NCBI RefSeq assembly: GCF_020829495.1
Contig: NZ_JAIVFQ010000033.1
Location: 1 to 64,000 of the forward strand
Reading direction: 5' to 3'
DNA from: Nostoc favosum CHAB5714
Lineage (GTDB): Bacteria; Cyanobacteriota; Cyanobacteriia; Cyanobacteriales; Nostocaceae
DNA: 64,000 bases
The number at the start of each line of letters is the position of its first letter. The first letter of the stretch is position 1. The position numbers were made by a program, and so were the translations under genes. Positions 37,197 through 47,361 of the stretch are shown here, in pieces. The notes beneath the pieces were generated by a model. The model saw nothing but the letters and a program-made list of their open reading frames with translations, was not told the DNA's origin and ran no database searches.

Positions 37197-40100
37197 ATGA
37201 GTAATATTCCCGAAACTATTGACCATCGCGATCGCTTAAAAAATGCACTGCTGGCAGTTAGAGAAATGCGCTCTAAGCTTGACGCAATGGAGCGTGCCAA
37301 GACAGAGCCAATTGCCATTATTGGTATGGGTTGCCGACTTCCGGGTGCTAACAATCTGCAAACTTTCTGGTCTTTGCTCCATGATGGAGTGGATGCCATC
37401 ACAGAGGTTCCTGGAGATCGATGGAACATTGATGAATTCTACGATCCAGACCCTGATGCACCAGGAAAAATGTATGTTAGAAATGCCGGGTTTCTAGACC
37501 AAGTAGACCAGTTCGATGCCCAATTCTTTGGCATTACCCCACGGGAAGCTGAGAACATAGACCCCCAGCAACGGCTGTTGTTAGAGGTCAGTTGGGAGGC
37601 GGTTGAGCAGGCTGGCATTGCACCCGATCGCTTGAGGAATAGCCAAACCGGCGTATTTGTCGGGATTACCACCAATGATTATTTGCAACTCCAAATTGGG
37701 TCTAGCGATCGCACCAAAATCGATGCCTACAGTGCCACAGGCAATTGTCTTAATGCTGTAGCTGGTCGCTTGTCATATACTTTGGGTCTACAGGGGCCAA
37801 GTATGGTGGTAGATACGGCTTGCTCATCTTCATTGGTAGCCATCCATTTAGCCTGCCAAAGTCTGCGTAGCCAAGAGTCCGATCTAGCCTTAGCTGGTGG
37901 GGTGAATCTCATCCTCTCACCAATTGCTACCATTGCCACTTGTCGAGCCAGGATGTTAGCCCCCGATGGTCGTTGCAAGACTTTTGATGCTGCTGCCGAC
38001 GGCTTTGCAAGGGGAGAAGGGTGTGGGGTTGTTGTTCTCAAGCGCCTTAGTGATGCGATCGCTGACGGTGACAATATCTTAGCCCTAATTCGGGGATCAG
38101 CCGTCAACCAAGATGGCCCCAGTAGTGGTTTGACAGTTCCGAATGGAGTCGCCCAGCAAGCACTGATCCGTAAAGCCTTAGCTAACGCTGGGGTAGAGCC
38201 TGGACAAATCAGCTATGTCGAAGCCCACGGCACAGGAACATCTTTAGGAGATCCGATCGAAGTCGAGTCTTTGGGAGCAGTGTTGTGCCAAGAGCGATCG
38301 CCACAGGAGCCTTTAATCATTGGCTCGGCAAAAACCAACATTGGGCACTTGGAATCAGCAGCAGGGGTGGCGGGACTGATCAAGGTGGTGCTGGCACTGC
38401 AACATCAAGAGATACCGCCTCATCTGCACCTAAAAAATCCCAATCCTTTCATCCCGTGGGCAAAGCTGCCAGTGCTAGTGCCAACCGGGCGATCGCCTTG
38501 GACTTCTGGAGATAAACCCCGGATTGCTGGGTTGAGTGGGTTTGGTGTAACTGGTACTAATGCTCACCTCGTCATCGAAGAAGCCCCTACCCGCCAGCAG
38601 CAGCCCAATGAAGTAGAACGCCCCTTACATCTGCTCAGTCTCTCAGCGAAAACTGAAAGCGCATTACACGAGTTAGTTGGTAACTTTTACACAGCCTTCA
38701 GAGCTAATCTTGACATAAACCTAGCCGATGCCTGCTTTAGTGCCAATACAGGTCGCTCTGTATTTGCCCATCGCTTGGCAGTGGTGGCTGAAGACTCAAA
38801 TCAGGTGTGTGAACAGCTAGCAGCCTTCAACCTTGGGCAAAATACTGGTGATTTCCTCAAAGGGCAAGTTGATAAATCCCGTCAACCCAAGGTGGCCTTT
38901 TTGTTCACCGGACAAGGTTCCCAATATGTAGGCATGGGACGTGAACTTTATGATACCCAGCCGACTTTCCGCCAAGCCCTAGAGCGCTGCGATGCGATCT
39001 TGCGCCCTTATCTGCCAAAACCTCTGTTGTCTGTAATTTATCCCGCCACAGGTGAGAATTCCCCCCTCGACCAAACACTTTACACCCAACCAGCTTTATT
39101 TGCTTTGGAATATGCTCTGTATGAATTATGGCGCTCTTGGGGAATTGAGCCAAATGCCGTCATGGGTCACAGTGTCGGCGAATATGTAGCAGCTTGTGTA
39201 GCTGGGGTGTTCAGCTTGGAAGATGGGTTGAAGTTGATTGTCGATCGCTCCCGTTTGATGCAAGCATTACCACCAGGGGGTGAGATGGCGGCGGTGTTTG
39301 CATCGGAAAAACAGGTAATCGCAGCTATGCCTAATACTCAGCAAGTGGCAATCGCGGCGGTTAATGGCCCGCAAAATGTGGTGATTTCAGGGGCGTCGCC
39401 AGCAGTACAGACAGTGTTGCAAAAACTGGAAGCACAAGGAATTGAGTCCCGAAGCTTACGAGTTTCTCATGCCTTTCATTCTCCTCTGATGGAACCAATC
39501 TTGGCAGAGTTTGAGCAACGCGCTAGCGAGTTGGTTTACCATGAACCTCAAATAGACTTAATTTCCAATGTGACTGGACAACTAGTGCAGCCAGCAGAAA
39601 TTGGTCAAGCCAGTTATTGGCGTCGTCATCTGCGGCAGCCAGTACGATTTGCCGCAGGGATGCAGACTCTCCAAGCCCTTGGGTATGACTTATTTGTGGA
39701 AATTGGCCCACATTCAGTACTTATAGGAATGGGGCAACAGTCTTTACCTGATGGCGTGGGAGTTTGGTTGCCTTCTTTACGTCGTGGACAAAACGATTGG
39801 CAGCAGTTGCTCCAGAGTTTGGCATCGCTGTATGTTCAAGGTGTGAAGGTAGACTGGTCTGGCTTTGACCACAATTATCAGCGTAGCCGCGTACCTCTGC
39901 CTACTTATCCCTTCCAGCGCCAACGTTTTTGGATTGATACAGCAGTCACTCAGCAAGAGTCAGTTCCAGTTCAGAAGCCAGAAATTCCTGCCATCAGCAT
40001 CTCTGATACAACCCTAGAGGAGCGTATCCTAGCTCTAGCTGCTAAGACAACTGGACTCAAGTTAGAGCAATTAAATTTGGATATTTCCCTAGAGGCAGAC

Positions 40101-41960
40101 CTGGGATTGGATTCAATCATGATGATGCAACTGATGAGCGGTCTGATAAAATTGGTTCCAGTAGACCAACAGACAGCATTTAGTAGCAAGTTCTCTTTGC
40201 GAGACTTGATGCAGTTGCAAACATTAAGGCAAGTAATTCAGATATTTGAGGAGTGGCAAACCTCAGATGAGCAAAACATCGTCAGTGGTGGAGACGCTGT
40301 AGTTAGTAACGCAGAAAAAGTTAGTAGAGAGCAGGGCGAAATAAATAATGTGGAAATGCTTCATGGACAGTATTTTCACTTATTAGGTCACTGGGTGGTA
40401 AATTCCAACAGCCTGTTTTCTAGTTTACGTTTACAAGGGCCTTTCGACTTAGATATTGCTTGGCAGAGTTGGAAAGACTTGCTATCTCGGCATCCCATGT
40501 TGCGATCGCGCTTTCATGTCCCAGAGGGTGCGACTCGCTTTCATGACTACTTAATGGAAGTTATGGAAGATCCAACTCCTCCAGAAATTCCAGTTACAGA
40601 TATTAGACATCTTGACAGTGATGCTAAAGAGCAGGCTGTACAGGCAGAAGTTGATCGCTGGTTAAATTATGAATGGCCCCTGACTGAATGGCCATTGCAT
40701 AAATTTTCTGTATTGCGCTTAGAAGATTCGGTATATCAGTTCTTTTTAGGCAACGAACACCTAATTTCTGATGCTCTGGGAAATCATCTCATATTGCGTG
40801 AATTTCTAGAAATTTATCGCGCAAATATTTGCAACGATCAGCCTGATCTGCCTCCAGCTACGACCTTAGAAGATTACCGCCATTTAGTGCAAGCCATGAA
40901 CGCTTGGCACGATCCCGAAGAAGACCGAGCGCTGGCAGCCTACACTAGTAGCCAAGGTAAGGATTCTTACTTCTGGAACCCCAAAGGCGATATTGTTGAC
41001 CACCCACGCCCCCAATTTCACACTCAACGGTACATTCTCGGACGCGATCGCACTGCTAAACTGATTGAACGTACCCGTGACTGGCGATTACCTGTAAATT
41101 CTTTGCTGCTGGGAGCTTTTCTGCGAGCCGTTGTCAAGTTACAGCAGTCTTCACAATCTGTAATCGTTCAAGTCCCAACCGGTGGTAGAGTTTATCCTGG
41201 CGCGGATGCTTCTAATGTAGTCAGTAGTTTCGCGCAGAATTTAGCCCTGAGTTTTACGCCACCACAACCGGATGAAGATTGGCAAATTCTGTTAAACCGT
41301 GTGCATCAAGAAGTTCAAAATGGCATCGCCATCGGTCTAGACCGAGCGCAGACTCGCCAGATGGGGCTGATGTTCCGGGACAATATAGCCTTAGAAGACG
41401 GCAAAATACCTGAGCATAGTTTATCTATGTTTAGGAGCGTATTGAAATCAAATTTATACTTTCCCTACACAGGTCATACTCGTATCAAAACTCAATACGG
41501 CCCTGTAGAGGTAATTGATTATCAAGCAGGTGGCATAAATGCTGTTGGAACCATTGATATATTACAAGAGATATTCGACGGCAGTTTGCATCTGTTTGCT
41601 AGTTATGACTACAAATTCTTCAACTTGTCCGTTATTGATCAGTTAATGCAGGAATACATTGCTCAGATAGAGGAATTATGCTCACTGACAATTCAACCCC
41701 AACAGCCAACAGAACTGCTATCAATATCACAAGTAGATGCAAAAATTGAGTCCACAATTCGACAGGTAGCGGAGGAAATTTGTCACTACCAAATTAGTTC
41801 CGAGGAAATGGACAAAGATATGGAGGCGGATTTAGGTGTAGATTCCCTAGAACGTATCCGCATTATTACCCGCTTGGAAAAGCTAATTGGCAAAGTAGAT
41901 CGCCAAGCCTTACTAAGTTGCAGGAGTTTGCAAGAAATGGCAAACACACTCACCAAATGA
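37197..41960 (+). CDS. Hybrid PKS-NRPS protein, KS-AT-ACP-C-ACP
   Basis: 1587 residues. The N-terminal helix ([18 protein letters not shown]) mirrors the previous [17 protein letters not shown] (about 207), [34 protein letters not shown] (about 569), GHSVGE, HAFHSP (malonyl type). No reductive domain, so the added unit stays beta-keto. First carrier: [16 protein letters not shown] (about 970). Condensation domain about 1055-1480: its His motif reads NEHLISDA, keeping the second His and the Asp of HHxxxDG while the first His is Glu. Last carrier: [16 protein letters not shown] (about 1549). The C domain probably joins the polyketide to an aminoacyl group on the last carrier, which would have to be loaded by the next protein in trans. 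No release domain. Confidence 0.9.
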   Translation: MSNIPETIDHRDRLKNALLAVREMRSKLDAMERAKTEPIAIIGMGCRLPGANNLQTFWSLLHDGVDAITEVPGDRWNIDEFYDPDPDAPGKMYVRNAGFLDQVDQFDAQFFGITPREAENIDPQQRLLLEVSWEAVEQAGIAPDRLRNSQTGVFVGITTNDYLQLQIGSSDRTKIDAYSATGNCLNAVAGRLSYTLGLQGPSMVVDTACSSSLVAIHLACQSLRSQESDLALAGGVNLILSPIATIATCRARMLAPDGRCKTFDAAADGFARGEGCGVVVLKRLSDAIADGDNILALIRGSAVNQDGPSSGLTVPNGVAQQALIRKALANAGVEPGQISYVEAHGTGTSLGDPIEVESLGAVLCQERSPQEPLIIGSAKTNIGHLESAAGVAGLIKVVLALQHQEIPPHLHLKNPNPFIPWAKLPVLVPTGRSPWTSGDKPRIAGLSGFGVTGTNAHLVIEEAPTRQQQPNEVERPLHLLSLSAKTESALHELVGNFYTAFRANLDINLADACFSANTGRSVFAHRLAVVAEDSNQVCEQLAAFNLGQNTGDFLKGQVDKSRQPKVAFLFTGQGSQYVGMGRELYDTQPTFRQALERCDAILRPYLPKPLLSVIYPATGENSPLDQTLYTQPALFALEYALYELWRSWGIEPNAVMGHSVGEYVAACVAGVFSLEDGLKLIVDRSRLMQALPPGGEMAAVFASEKQVIAAMPNTQQVAIAAVNGPQNVVISGASPAVQTVLQKLEAQGIESRSLRVSHAFHSPLMEPILAEFEQRASELVYHEPQIDLISNVTGQLVQPAEIGQASYWRRHLRQPVRFAAGMQTLQALGYDLFVEIGPHSVLIGMGQQSLPDGVGVWLPSLRRGQNDWQQLLQSLASLYVQGVKVDWSGFDHNYQRSRVPLPTYPFQRQRFWIDTAVTQQESVPVQKPEIPAISISDTTLEERILALAAKTTGLKLEQLNLDISLEADLGLDSIMMMQLMSGLIKLVPVDQQTAFSSKFSLRDLMQLQTLRQVIQIFEEWQTSDEQNIVSGGDAVVSNAEKVSREQGEINNVEMLHGQYFHLLGHWVVNSNSLFSSLRLQGPFDLDIAWQSWKDLLSRHPMLRSRFHVPEGATRFHDYLMEVMEDPTPPEIPVTDIRHLDSDAKEQAVQAEVDRWLNYEWPLTEWPLHKFSVLRLEDSVYQFFLGNEHLISDALGNHLILREFLEIYRANICNDQPDLPPATTLEDYRHLVQAMNAWHDPEEDRALAAYTSSQGKDSYFWNPKGDIVDHPRPQFHTQRYILGRDRTAKLIERTRDWRLPVNSLLLGAFLRAVVKLQQSSQSVIVQVPTGGRVYPGADASNVVSSFAQNLALSFTPPQPDEDWQILLNRVHQEVQNGIAIGLDRAQTRQMGLMFRDNIALEDGKIPEHSLSMFRSVLKSNLYFPYTGHTRIKTQYGPVEVIDYQAGGINAVGTIDILQEIFDGSLHLFASYDYKFFNLSVIDQLMQEYIAQIEELCSLTIQPQQPTELLSISQVDAKIESTIRQVAEEICHYQISSEEMDKDMEADLGVDSLERIRIITRLEKLIGKVDRQALLSCRSLQEMANTLTK
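38896..39308 (+). repeat. AT-domain segment, partner of 33437-33849
   Basis: This is the second copy of the near-identical AT segment. More than 200 consecutive bases appear unchanged between the two copies. Confidence 0.85.
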
Positions 41961-41992
41961 GTGCTGAGTTAGAAGTGCTGAGTGAGGCGTTA

Positions 41993-42107
41993 ATACCATT
42001 TTTTCGTGAGGCTGCGCCAAATTTTCTTTCTTTCTTCTTTGTGTCCTTTGCGCCCTTTGCGGTTCGTTTCTCATATAGTTTGGTGCATCTTCATACAGAA
42101 TTGGGAT
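41993..42107 (-). repeat. Dispersed repeat, family C, copy 2 (inverted)
   Basis: It runs ATACCATT, GTGAGGCTGCGCCAAA, CCTTTGCGCCCTTTGCGGTT, then ATACAGAATTGGGAT. This is the inverse of 10165-10310, although shorter inside. It lies 33 bp after the PKS stop codon. Confidence 0.7.
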
Positions 42108-42202
42108 AAGAGTTATTATTTTCCCCTTGCTCTCTCCTGCGTTCTGCCTCCTGCTTCCTGTCTCCTTGTAATAATTTAAAACTTCAGAGGAAAATCATTG
42201 AG

Positions 42203-45169
42203 ATGAGCAATATTACAGAAATTCCTTACCTGAAAATTGTAGAACAAGTTCAGCAAACACCTGAGGCGATCGCAGTTCTACATCAAGAAACTAAACTTAC
42301 TTACGCCCAGTTACATCGCCTTTCTAATCAGCTGGCCAATTATTTGCGGACTCAGGGTGTCGGCCCAAACACTCTTGTCGGCATCATGACACAGCGCAAC
42401 CCTTTAATGCTAGTCGGAATTTTGGGCATCCTCAAAGCTGGTGGGGCTTATGTTCCTCTTGACCCTTCCTACCCAGGCGATCGCATCCGTTACATTCTCG
42501 AACATGCTAAAATTGGCACTTTGCTAACTGAGTATCAAGTAACTAATAAACTTGAAGAGTGTTTGGATGCAGCGTTACCATTGCATACTTTGCTATTTTT
42601 GGACGATGGCAACGGGTTCAGTCCCAGCAAAGAACTAAACTTACTTAGTAAAGATACTTGGTCTACTTTCTCAGATCAAGATCCGCCCTATACTAATGAT
42701 CCCGATGATTTAATGACGGTTCTATATACTTCTGGCTCCACCGGACGCCCCAAAGGAGTAATGCTCAACCATCGGGGTTATATGAACCGCCTGCGCTGGA
42801 TGCAAAATACATTCGGGCTGAAACCTGGAGACAGAGTTGCCCAAAAAACCTCTTTTTGTTTCGATATCTCCGTTTGGGAACTCTTCTGGACGCTGATGGA
42901 GGGAGCGACTATTTGCCCAGTAGAAAGGGAAACAGTAATCAATCCTTGGAAATTCGCTCAGTGGATCAAAGATACCCAAATCAATGTTATGCATTTCGTG
43001 CCTTCATTGTTTGGCGAATTTATCAGTGCTTTAGAAGATGAATCTTGGGAATTTCCTGGCTTACGCTGGTTAATTTTTAGTGGTGAAGCTTTGCCCTTAC
43101 CTTTTATCCAACGTTGGATTGACAAGTATGGAATGGGTACTGGACTAGCAAACCTCTATGGGCCAACTGAGGCATCCATTGACGTGACTGCTCATATCAT
43201 TGAGCAACGTCCTAATGAACAAGTGACTAATCAAATTCCCATCGGCAAAGCCATTGATAATGTTTACATCAAGATTTTAGATGAGCAAATGCAGCCAGTC
43301 GTACCTGGGCAGTTGGGAGAACTTTGGATTGGAGGTGTACAACTTGCCAAAGGTTACTTAAATGATTTGCAACGCACATCAGAAGCTTTTCGCCTCAATC
43401 CCTTTCTCCAAATTCCCGGAAATTATCTCTATCGGACTGGGGATTTGGCGAAGGAATTGCCAGACGGTAGTTTTGAATATCACGGACGTATTGACAACCA
43501 GGTAAAAATTCGCGGTTTTCGTGTAGAATTAGGAGAAATCGAAAGCGTTCTTAATACTCATCCAGCAGTGCGTGAAGCAGCAGTTTTAGCTGTAGATTAT
43601 GGCGCTGGGCAGAAAAGATTAATAGCTTGGTTGTCTGGAAACAAGGTGGATAATCGACAAATTAAGGAACATCTATCCCGACTACTACCTGATTATATGA
43701 TTCCGCAACGTGTGGAATGGTTGCCCAGTCTGCCTAAGAATCATAATGGCAAGCTGGATCGTAATGCTCTCCAGGCGCTGCTGAACGAGAGTCAGCCGAA
43801 GAAAAAACTGGATGAAACCATTGATGCTGCTCAAGAATACTTACCACTGGGGCCGGCGCAGAAATGGCTGGTGACATACTTCGAGCCTCCTTATCAGTGG
43901 ATGGGGTATACACGTTTTCGCTACCGCCAAGCTTTGAATCTGGACGTTTTCAACAAAGCTTTCAACTTGATGATGGCACGGCATCCTGCTCTGCGTACTT
44001 TGTTTGTGCAACGCAATGGACAATGGCAGCAGCAAATCATGGGTACAGAAAAGCAATTTCCTGTAGATTTCTTTGATGGTAGTCACCTGAGTGCAGCCGG
44101 GCGCGATCGTGAAATCCGCTCTCGCATAGAGCAAAGCAGTCAAAAACTGCGTCTTGAGCAGTGGCCGCTATTAGCAACAATCGTGGTCAAAGTTGATGAA
44201 TCATCGTACGACATCACCATGATTGCACATCATATCATCGCTGATATGCTGAGTACAACTGTGCTATTTAAAGAACTCTGGTACGCTTATGACCAGATTT
44301 TGGTGGGTGGTGTGCCTAGTTTTGAAAACCCCTCGCCACCTTCCTACGCAGATTTTGTCCGTCTGCTTGTGGAAGAAGACAAAAAAGGAGCTTTGGCCAG
44401 CCACGTTGATTATTGGAAATCCCAATTTCCTTCTCGACAATATGCGTTTCATGTTCCCTTTGACCATATCAAGGGGACTAACATCGAAGCTTCTGCTGCT
44501 ACTGAGCGATTTACTCTCACCAAAGCTAACAGTGACACACTGTTACGCAAAGCTAAACAGCACTATGGTTGCAATCTGTATACACTTTTGCTCGCTCCTT
44601 TATACCAACTGACGGCTGTTTGGTGTGGGACTTCTTGGGTAGTATTGAGTCATCGTAGCCACGGTAGGGATCTGGGCGATAACCACATTTTCTGGGAAAG
44701 CTTTGGTAACTTTGCAGTGAATTTTCCCGTCGGCGTAATGGTAAACTATGAGGAAAAGTGGGAGAAAACCATCAAGCATATCAAAGATGGTTTTGATGCA
44801 CTGCCAATGAACGGCGTCACCTTTGATTGGATATGCGATCGCTTGCCAAATTATATCTATCCTGATGCTAATCTGACATCGATTAGAGCCAATTACCTAG
44901 GGAATCGCACCCAACCTGTGTTTGAATTGTTTGAATTCATTGAGGAAGAACGCGATCGGCGTTTGTCCCCTCCTGAACAAAAACGCACAACCTTGTTAGA
45001 GTTCTTCTTTTCTATTATCGATGGCACTTTCCATTTAGAAATCGAATACTCTCGCAATTTTCATCTGCCTGCAACCATCAACCAACTGGGCAAGCAATAC
45101 TTGGATCTAATAGAGAATATGCTTGCAGTTATATCGCCGGTAGAAGAAGGCGTTCGGCAGCGCAAATAA
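42203..45169 (+). CDS. Adenylation-condensation NRPS protein without a carrier domain (predicted serine)
   Basis: 988 residues, with AGAGGAAAA before the ATG. Adenylation domain 1-520: YTSGSTGRPKG (about 175), FDISVWELFW, LYGPTEASID, YRTGDLAKEL, NGKLDRNAL (Lys about 516). The binding-pocket residues, read by alignment to GrsA, are D, I, W, H, I, S, L, I, D, K. This is close to the known serine code DVWHLSLIDK. There is no carrier domain: from about 545 the protein goes straight into a condensation domain (LPLGPAQKWLVTYF, IAHHIIADMLST with the full His-His and Asp, LSHRSHGRDL). The A domain probably loads serine on the last carrier of the preceding protein, and the C domain may release the chain. 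No thioesterase. 242 bp after the PKS, including a repeat. Confidence 0.9.
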   Translation: MSNITEIPYLKIVEQVQQTPEAIAVLHQETKLTYAQLHRLSNQLANYLRTQGVGPNTLVGIMTQRNPLMLVGILGILKAGGAYVPLDPSYPGDRIRYILEHAKIGTLLTEYQVTNKLEECLDAALPLHTLLFLDDGNGFSPSKELNLLSKDTWSTFSDQDPPYTNDPDDLMTVLYTSGSTGRPKGVMLNHRGYMNRLRWMQNTFGLKPGDRVAQKTSFCFDISVWELFWTLMEGATICPVERETVINPWKFAQWIKDTQINVMHFVPSLFGEFISALEDESWEFPGLRWLIFSGEALPLPFIQRWIDKYGMGTGLANLYGPTEASIDVTAHIIEQRPNEQVTNQIPIGKAIDNVYIKILDEQMQPVVPGQLGELWIGGVQLAKGYLNDLQRTSEAFRLNPFLQIPGNYLYRTGDLAKELPDGSFEYHGRIDNQVKIRGFRVELGEIESVLNTHPAVREAAVLAVDYGAGQKRLIAWLSGNKVDNRQIKEHLSRLLPDYMIPQRVEWLPSLPKNHNGKLDRNALQALLNESQPKKKLDETIDAAQEYLPLGPAQKWLVTYFEPPYQWMGYTRFRYRQALNLDVFNKAFNLMMARHPALRTLFVQRNGQWQQQIMGTEKQFPVDFFDGSHLSAAGRDREIRSRIEQSSQKLRLEQWPLLATIVVKVDESSYDITMIAHHIIADMLSTTVLFKELWYAYDQILVGGVPSFENPSPPSYADFVRLLVEEDKKGALASHVDYWKSQFPSRQYAFHVPFDHIKGTNIEASAATERFTLTKANSDTLLRKAKQHYGCNLYTLLLAPLYQLTAVWCGTSWVVLSHRSHGRDLGDNHIFWESFGNFAVNFPVGVMVNYEEKWEKTIKHIKDGFDALPMNGVTFDWICDRLPNYIYPDANLTSIRANYLGNRTQPVFELFEFIEEERDRRLSPPEQKRTTLLEFFFSIIDGTFHLEIEYSRNFHLPATINQLGKQYLDLIENMLAVISPVEEGVRQRK

Positions 45170-45298
45170 CTTTAGGGAGTACTTGTGACGCAAGTCGTCG
45201 TTGCTGTTTACTCGAATGCTCAAAATAATTCCTCCATTCTTGGATTCAGCAACGCCAACATATTACTCTGACTGCAAATATATAACTTTACCAAAACA

Positions 45299-46441
45299 AT
45301 GCAGGAAATTTCTTCAAAAGTATCAACTTCTCCCTTTTCCACAGGTTTACCAGCCTTATATATTATCGGTTTTATTTCCGGTATCTCTATGGGGCTGTTT
45401 ACTCCCTTTATCTCAACGCTCATGGCTCAACATCAAGTTGATGATGTCTGGATTGGAGCTAATTCCACAGTATACTTTATGTCGATAACCCTGGGCGCAC
45501 CCTTGGTGGCATATATATTGCGTCAATTAGGATTGCGTAAAACTATGATGCTTGGACTGGCACTTATGGGTTTGAGTGCGCCCCTATTTCCCATGACTAC
45601 GCAATTGCCTTTATGGTTTTTAATCCGCACTATCATGGGTATTGCTTCCTGTTTGTACTTAGTGTGTGGACAAACTGGATTACACTGCTTTTGCCATGAC
45701 AGTAATCGGGCAATAGCTAGCGGTTTTCATGCTCTAGCTTATAGCTTTGGATTTGGTATTGGCCCAGTTATAGGTTCCGCCCTCTATAGTGTTTCTCCAA
45801 AAATTACTTTCTTTTTAGGCAGTATTCTAGTTCTTAGTGGTATAGTTGTTGTCTGGATAGGTCTGCCAGAAAGAGCGATCGTTTTTCAACCTTCGTCACG
45901 TATTGGGTTCAAAAAACTTACACTCCCGCTTCAAGGTGCATTTGCCTATGGTTTTACCGTAGCTACTCTAGTATCTTTATATCCAGTGTATCTGCTGCGA
46001 CAGAACTACAGCGTGGCGCAAATAGGTTTTACCTTTACTGTATTCGTGATTGGAGGTTTGCTTGCGACTATTCCAGTTACCCATTTAGCAGACAAATTTA
46101 GCAGATTAAAGATTCTTTTAATTTGTGTGTGTGTTTCACTAATTTCTATTCTGTCTCTTTCGTTAGCCAATAACTTCATTACTATTCAGATTTTTGCCTT
46201 TACTTCAGGAGCTAGCGTGAGTCCAATTTTCCCGTTATCACTGGCACTCATTGGAGCAAAGCTTTCTAGGAATGAATTATCTTCTGGAAGTGCAATTTTT
46301 ACAGCTATATATGGTTCTGGATGTGCATCGGGGCCTATACTCTCCTCATTGCTAATGAAAATTTTAAACCCACAATACATATTTAGCTTAATTGTAATTA
46401 TGTTTGCACTATTTCTAGCTCAATTAATGAGAAAAATTTAA
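45299..46441 (+). CDS. MFS-family efflux transporter
   Basis: 380 residues with about 11-12 hydrophobic helices, for example LPALYIIGFISGISMGLF, TMMLGLALMGLSAPLFPM, ALAYSFGFGIGPVIGSALY and IGFTFTVFVIGGLLATIPV. A motif-A-like loop is weak (LRQLGLRKTMM). Family assignment rests on the helix pattern and the two-half layout. It is 129 bp downstream of the A-C protein on the same strand and probably exports the cluster's product. The region before the ATG has no strong ribosome site, and ATG at residue 31 is an unlikely alternative because it would remove the first helix. Substrate not deducible. Confidence 0.8.
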   Translation: MQEISSKVSTSPFSTGLPALYIIGFISGISMGLFTPFISTLMAQHQVDDVWIGANSTVYFMSITLGAPLVAYILRQLGLRKTMMLGLALMGLSAPLFPMTTQLPLWFLIRTIMGIASCLYLVCGQTGLHCFCHDSNRAIASGFHALAYSFGFGIGPVIGSALYSVSPKITFFLGSILVLSGIVVVWIGLPERAIVFQPSSRIGFKKLTLPLQGAFAYGFTVATLVSLYPVYLLRQNYSVAQIGFTFTVFVIGGLLATIPVTHLADKFSRLKILLICVCVSLISILSLSLANNFITIQIFAFTSGASVSPIFPLSLALIGAKLSRNELSSGSAIFTAIYGSGCASGPILSSLLMKILNPQYIFSLIVIMFALFLAQLMRKI

Positions 46442-46509
46442 CAAAGCTAGCATCAAAACTACTAATTTATATTTTCATTTACACAAAAAACGCTAACAGG
46501 ATAAAAAGC

Positions 46510-46992
46510 ATGAAAGTTTCTATATTTTCCCAAACAAAACAAACACTAAATAGGAGAAATACTTTGGAAATTTATACAGATATTGAAATTTCAGCTAAAG
46601 CTGAAAAAGTCTGGAATATACTAACTAATCTGAATGATTACTCCAACTGGAATCCTTTTTTGGTCAAAGCAGAAGGAACGATTCAGAAAGGTGCTAAGAT
46701 TACCATCCATGTGCAACCCCCTGGTCTAAAAAGTATGGTTTTTAATCCGACAATTGTCAAAAACGAAGAAAATCGGACATTGGCATGGGAAGGTAAGTTT
46801 ATATTACCTGGTATATTTGATGGCGAACACACTTTCATTATTGAAGAATTGGGAAGTAAAAATGTTCGCCTTATCCAAAAGGAAATTTATACAGGTTTAC
46901 TTATTCCTTTTATGGCAAAAAAGCTAAATCAAAATACTCTAAGTGGCTTTGAATTAATGAATCAGGCTGTTAAAAACTTAGCAGAATCATAA
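46510..46992 (+). CDS. SRPBCC (START/polyketide-cyclase-like fold) protein
   Basis: 160 residues. ACAGGA at 46496-46501 supports the ATG at 46510. The segments IYTDIEISAKAEKVWNILTN, DYSNWNPFLVKAEG, GAKITIHVQPPG, AWEGKFILPGIFDGEHTFII and FELMNQAVKNL are typical of SRPBCC proteins that bind hydrophobic ligands. Members act as polyketide cyclases, lipid carriers or stress proteins. Next to a PKS/NRPS cluster a role in folding or cyclising the product is attractive but not shown. The first 15 residues precede the domain and could be an extension; an in-frame TTG at 46564 is an alternative start. It lies 68 bp after the transporter. Confidence 0.75.
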   Translation: MKVSIFSQTKQTLNRRNTLEIYTDIEISAKAEKVWNILTNLNDYSNWNPFLVKAEGTIQKGAKITIHVQPPGLKSMVFNPTIVKNEENRTLAWEGKFILPGIFDGEHTFIIEELGSKNVRLIQKEIYTGLLIPFMAKKLNQNTLSGFELMNQAVKNLAES

Positions 46993-47031
46993 AGTTAATA
47001 CTTTGCAATTAGTTGAGGGGGATTAACCGAA

Positions 47032-47276
47032 TAATTCGTAATTCGTAATTCGTAAATTTGGAGTTTATTAATTAGTAATTAATTAATAATTAAATCATTG
47101 AGGGACAGAGCAAATACCTTTAGGTATGGGGTAATAATTACGAATTACGTTAGCGACGCGCAAAGCGATAGCGCAGCGTAAAGCCTTCTCTACGAGAGGC
47201 TGCGCCAACGGCATAGCAACGCTATGAGCGAGTCATCGAGCGTCGGAACGAGCGTCATTATCAATTACGAATTATT
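47032..47276. repeat. Intergenic repeats before the P450 gene
   Basis: TAATTCG is repeated three times in tandem (47032-47052), a heptamer array. Further right, a block flanked by ATTACGAATTA-type ends (about 47134 and 47264) contains dispersed GC-rich motifs such as GCGCAGCGTAAAGCC and GAGAGGCTGCGCC. No gene. Confidence 0.6.
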
Positions 47277-47361
47277 TTGACACTTACTACCCTCCCTAAT
47301 TGGAGTTATTTAAGCAATCTGATTAGATGATAAAAACTTATAATCTCAAAGGAGATCACCG

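Noticed and set aside
41918..42109. 63-codon frame after the hybrid PKS
   Set aside because: It overlaps the PKS end and the inverted family C repeat; it is not a gene.
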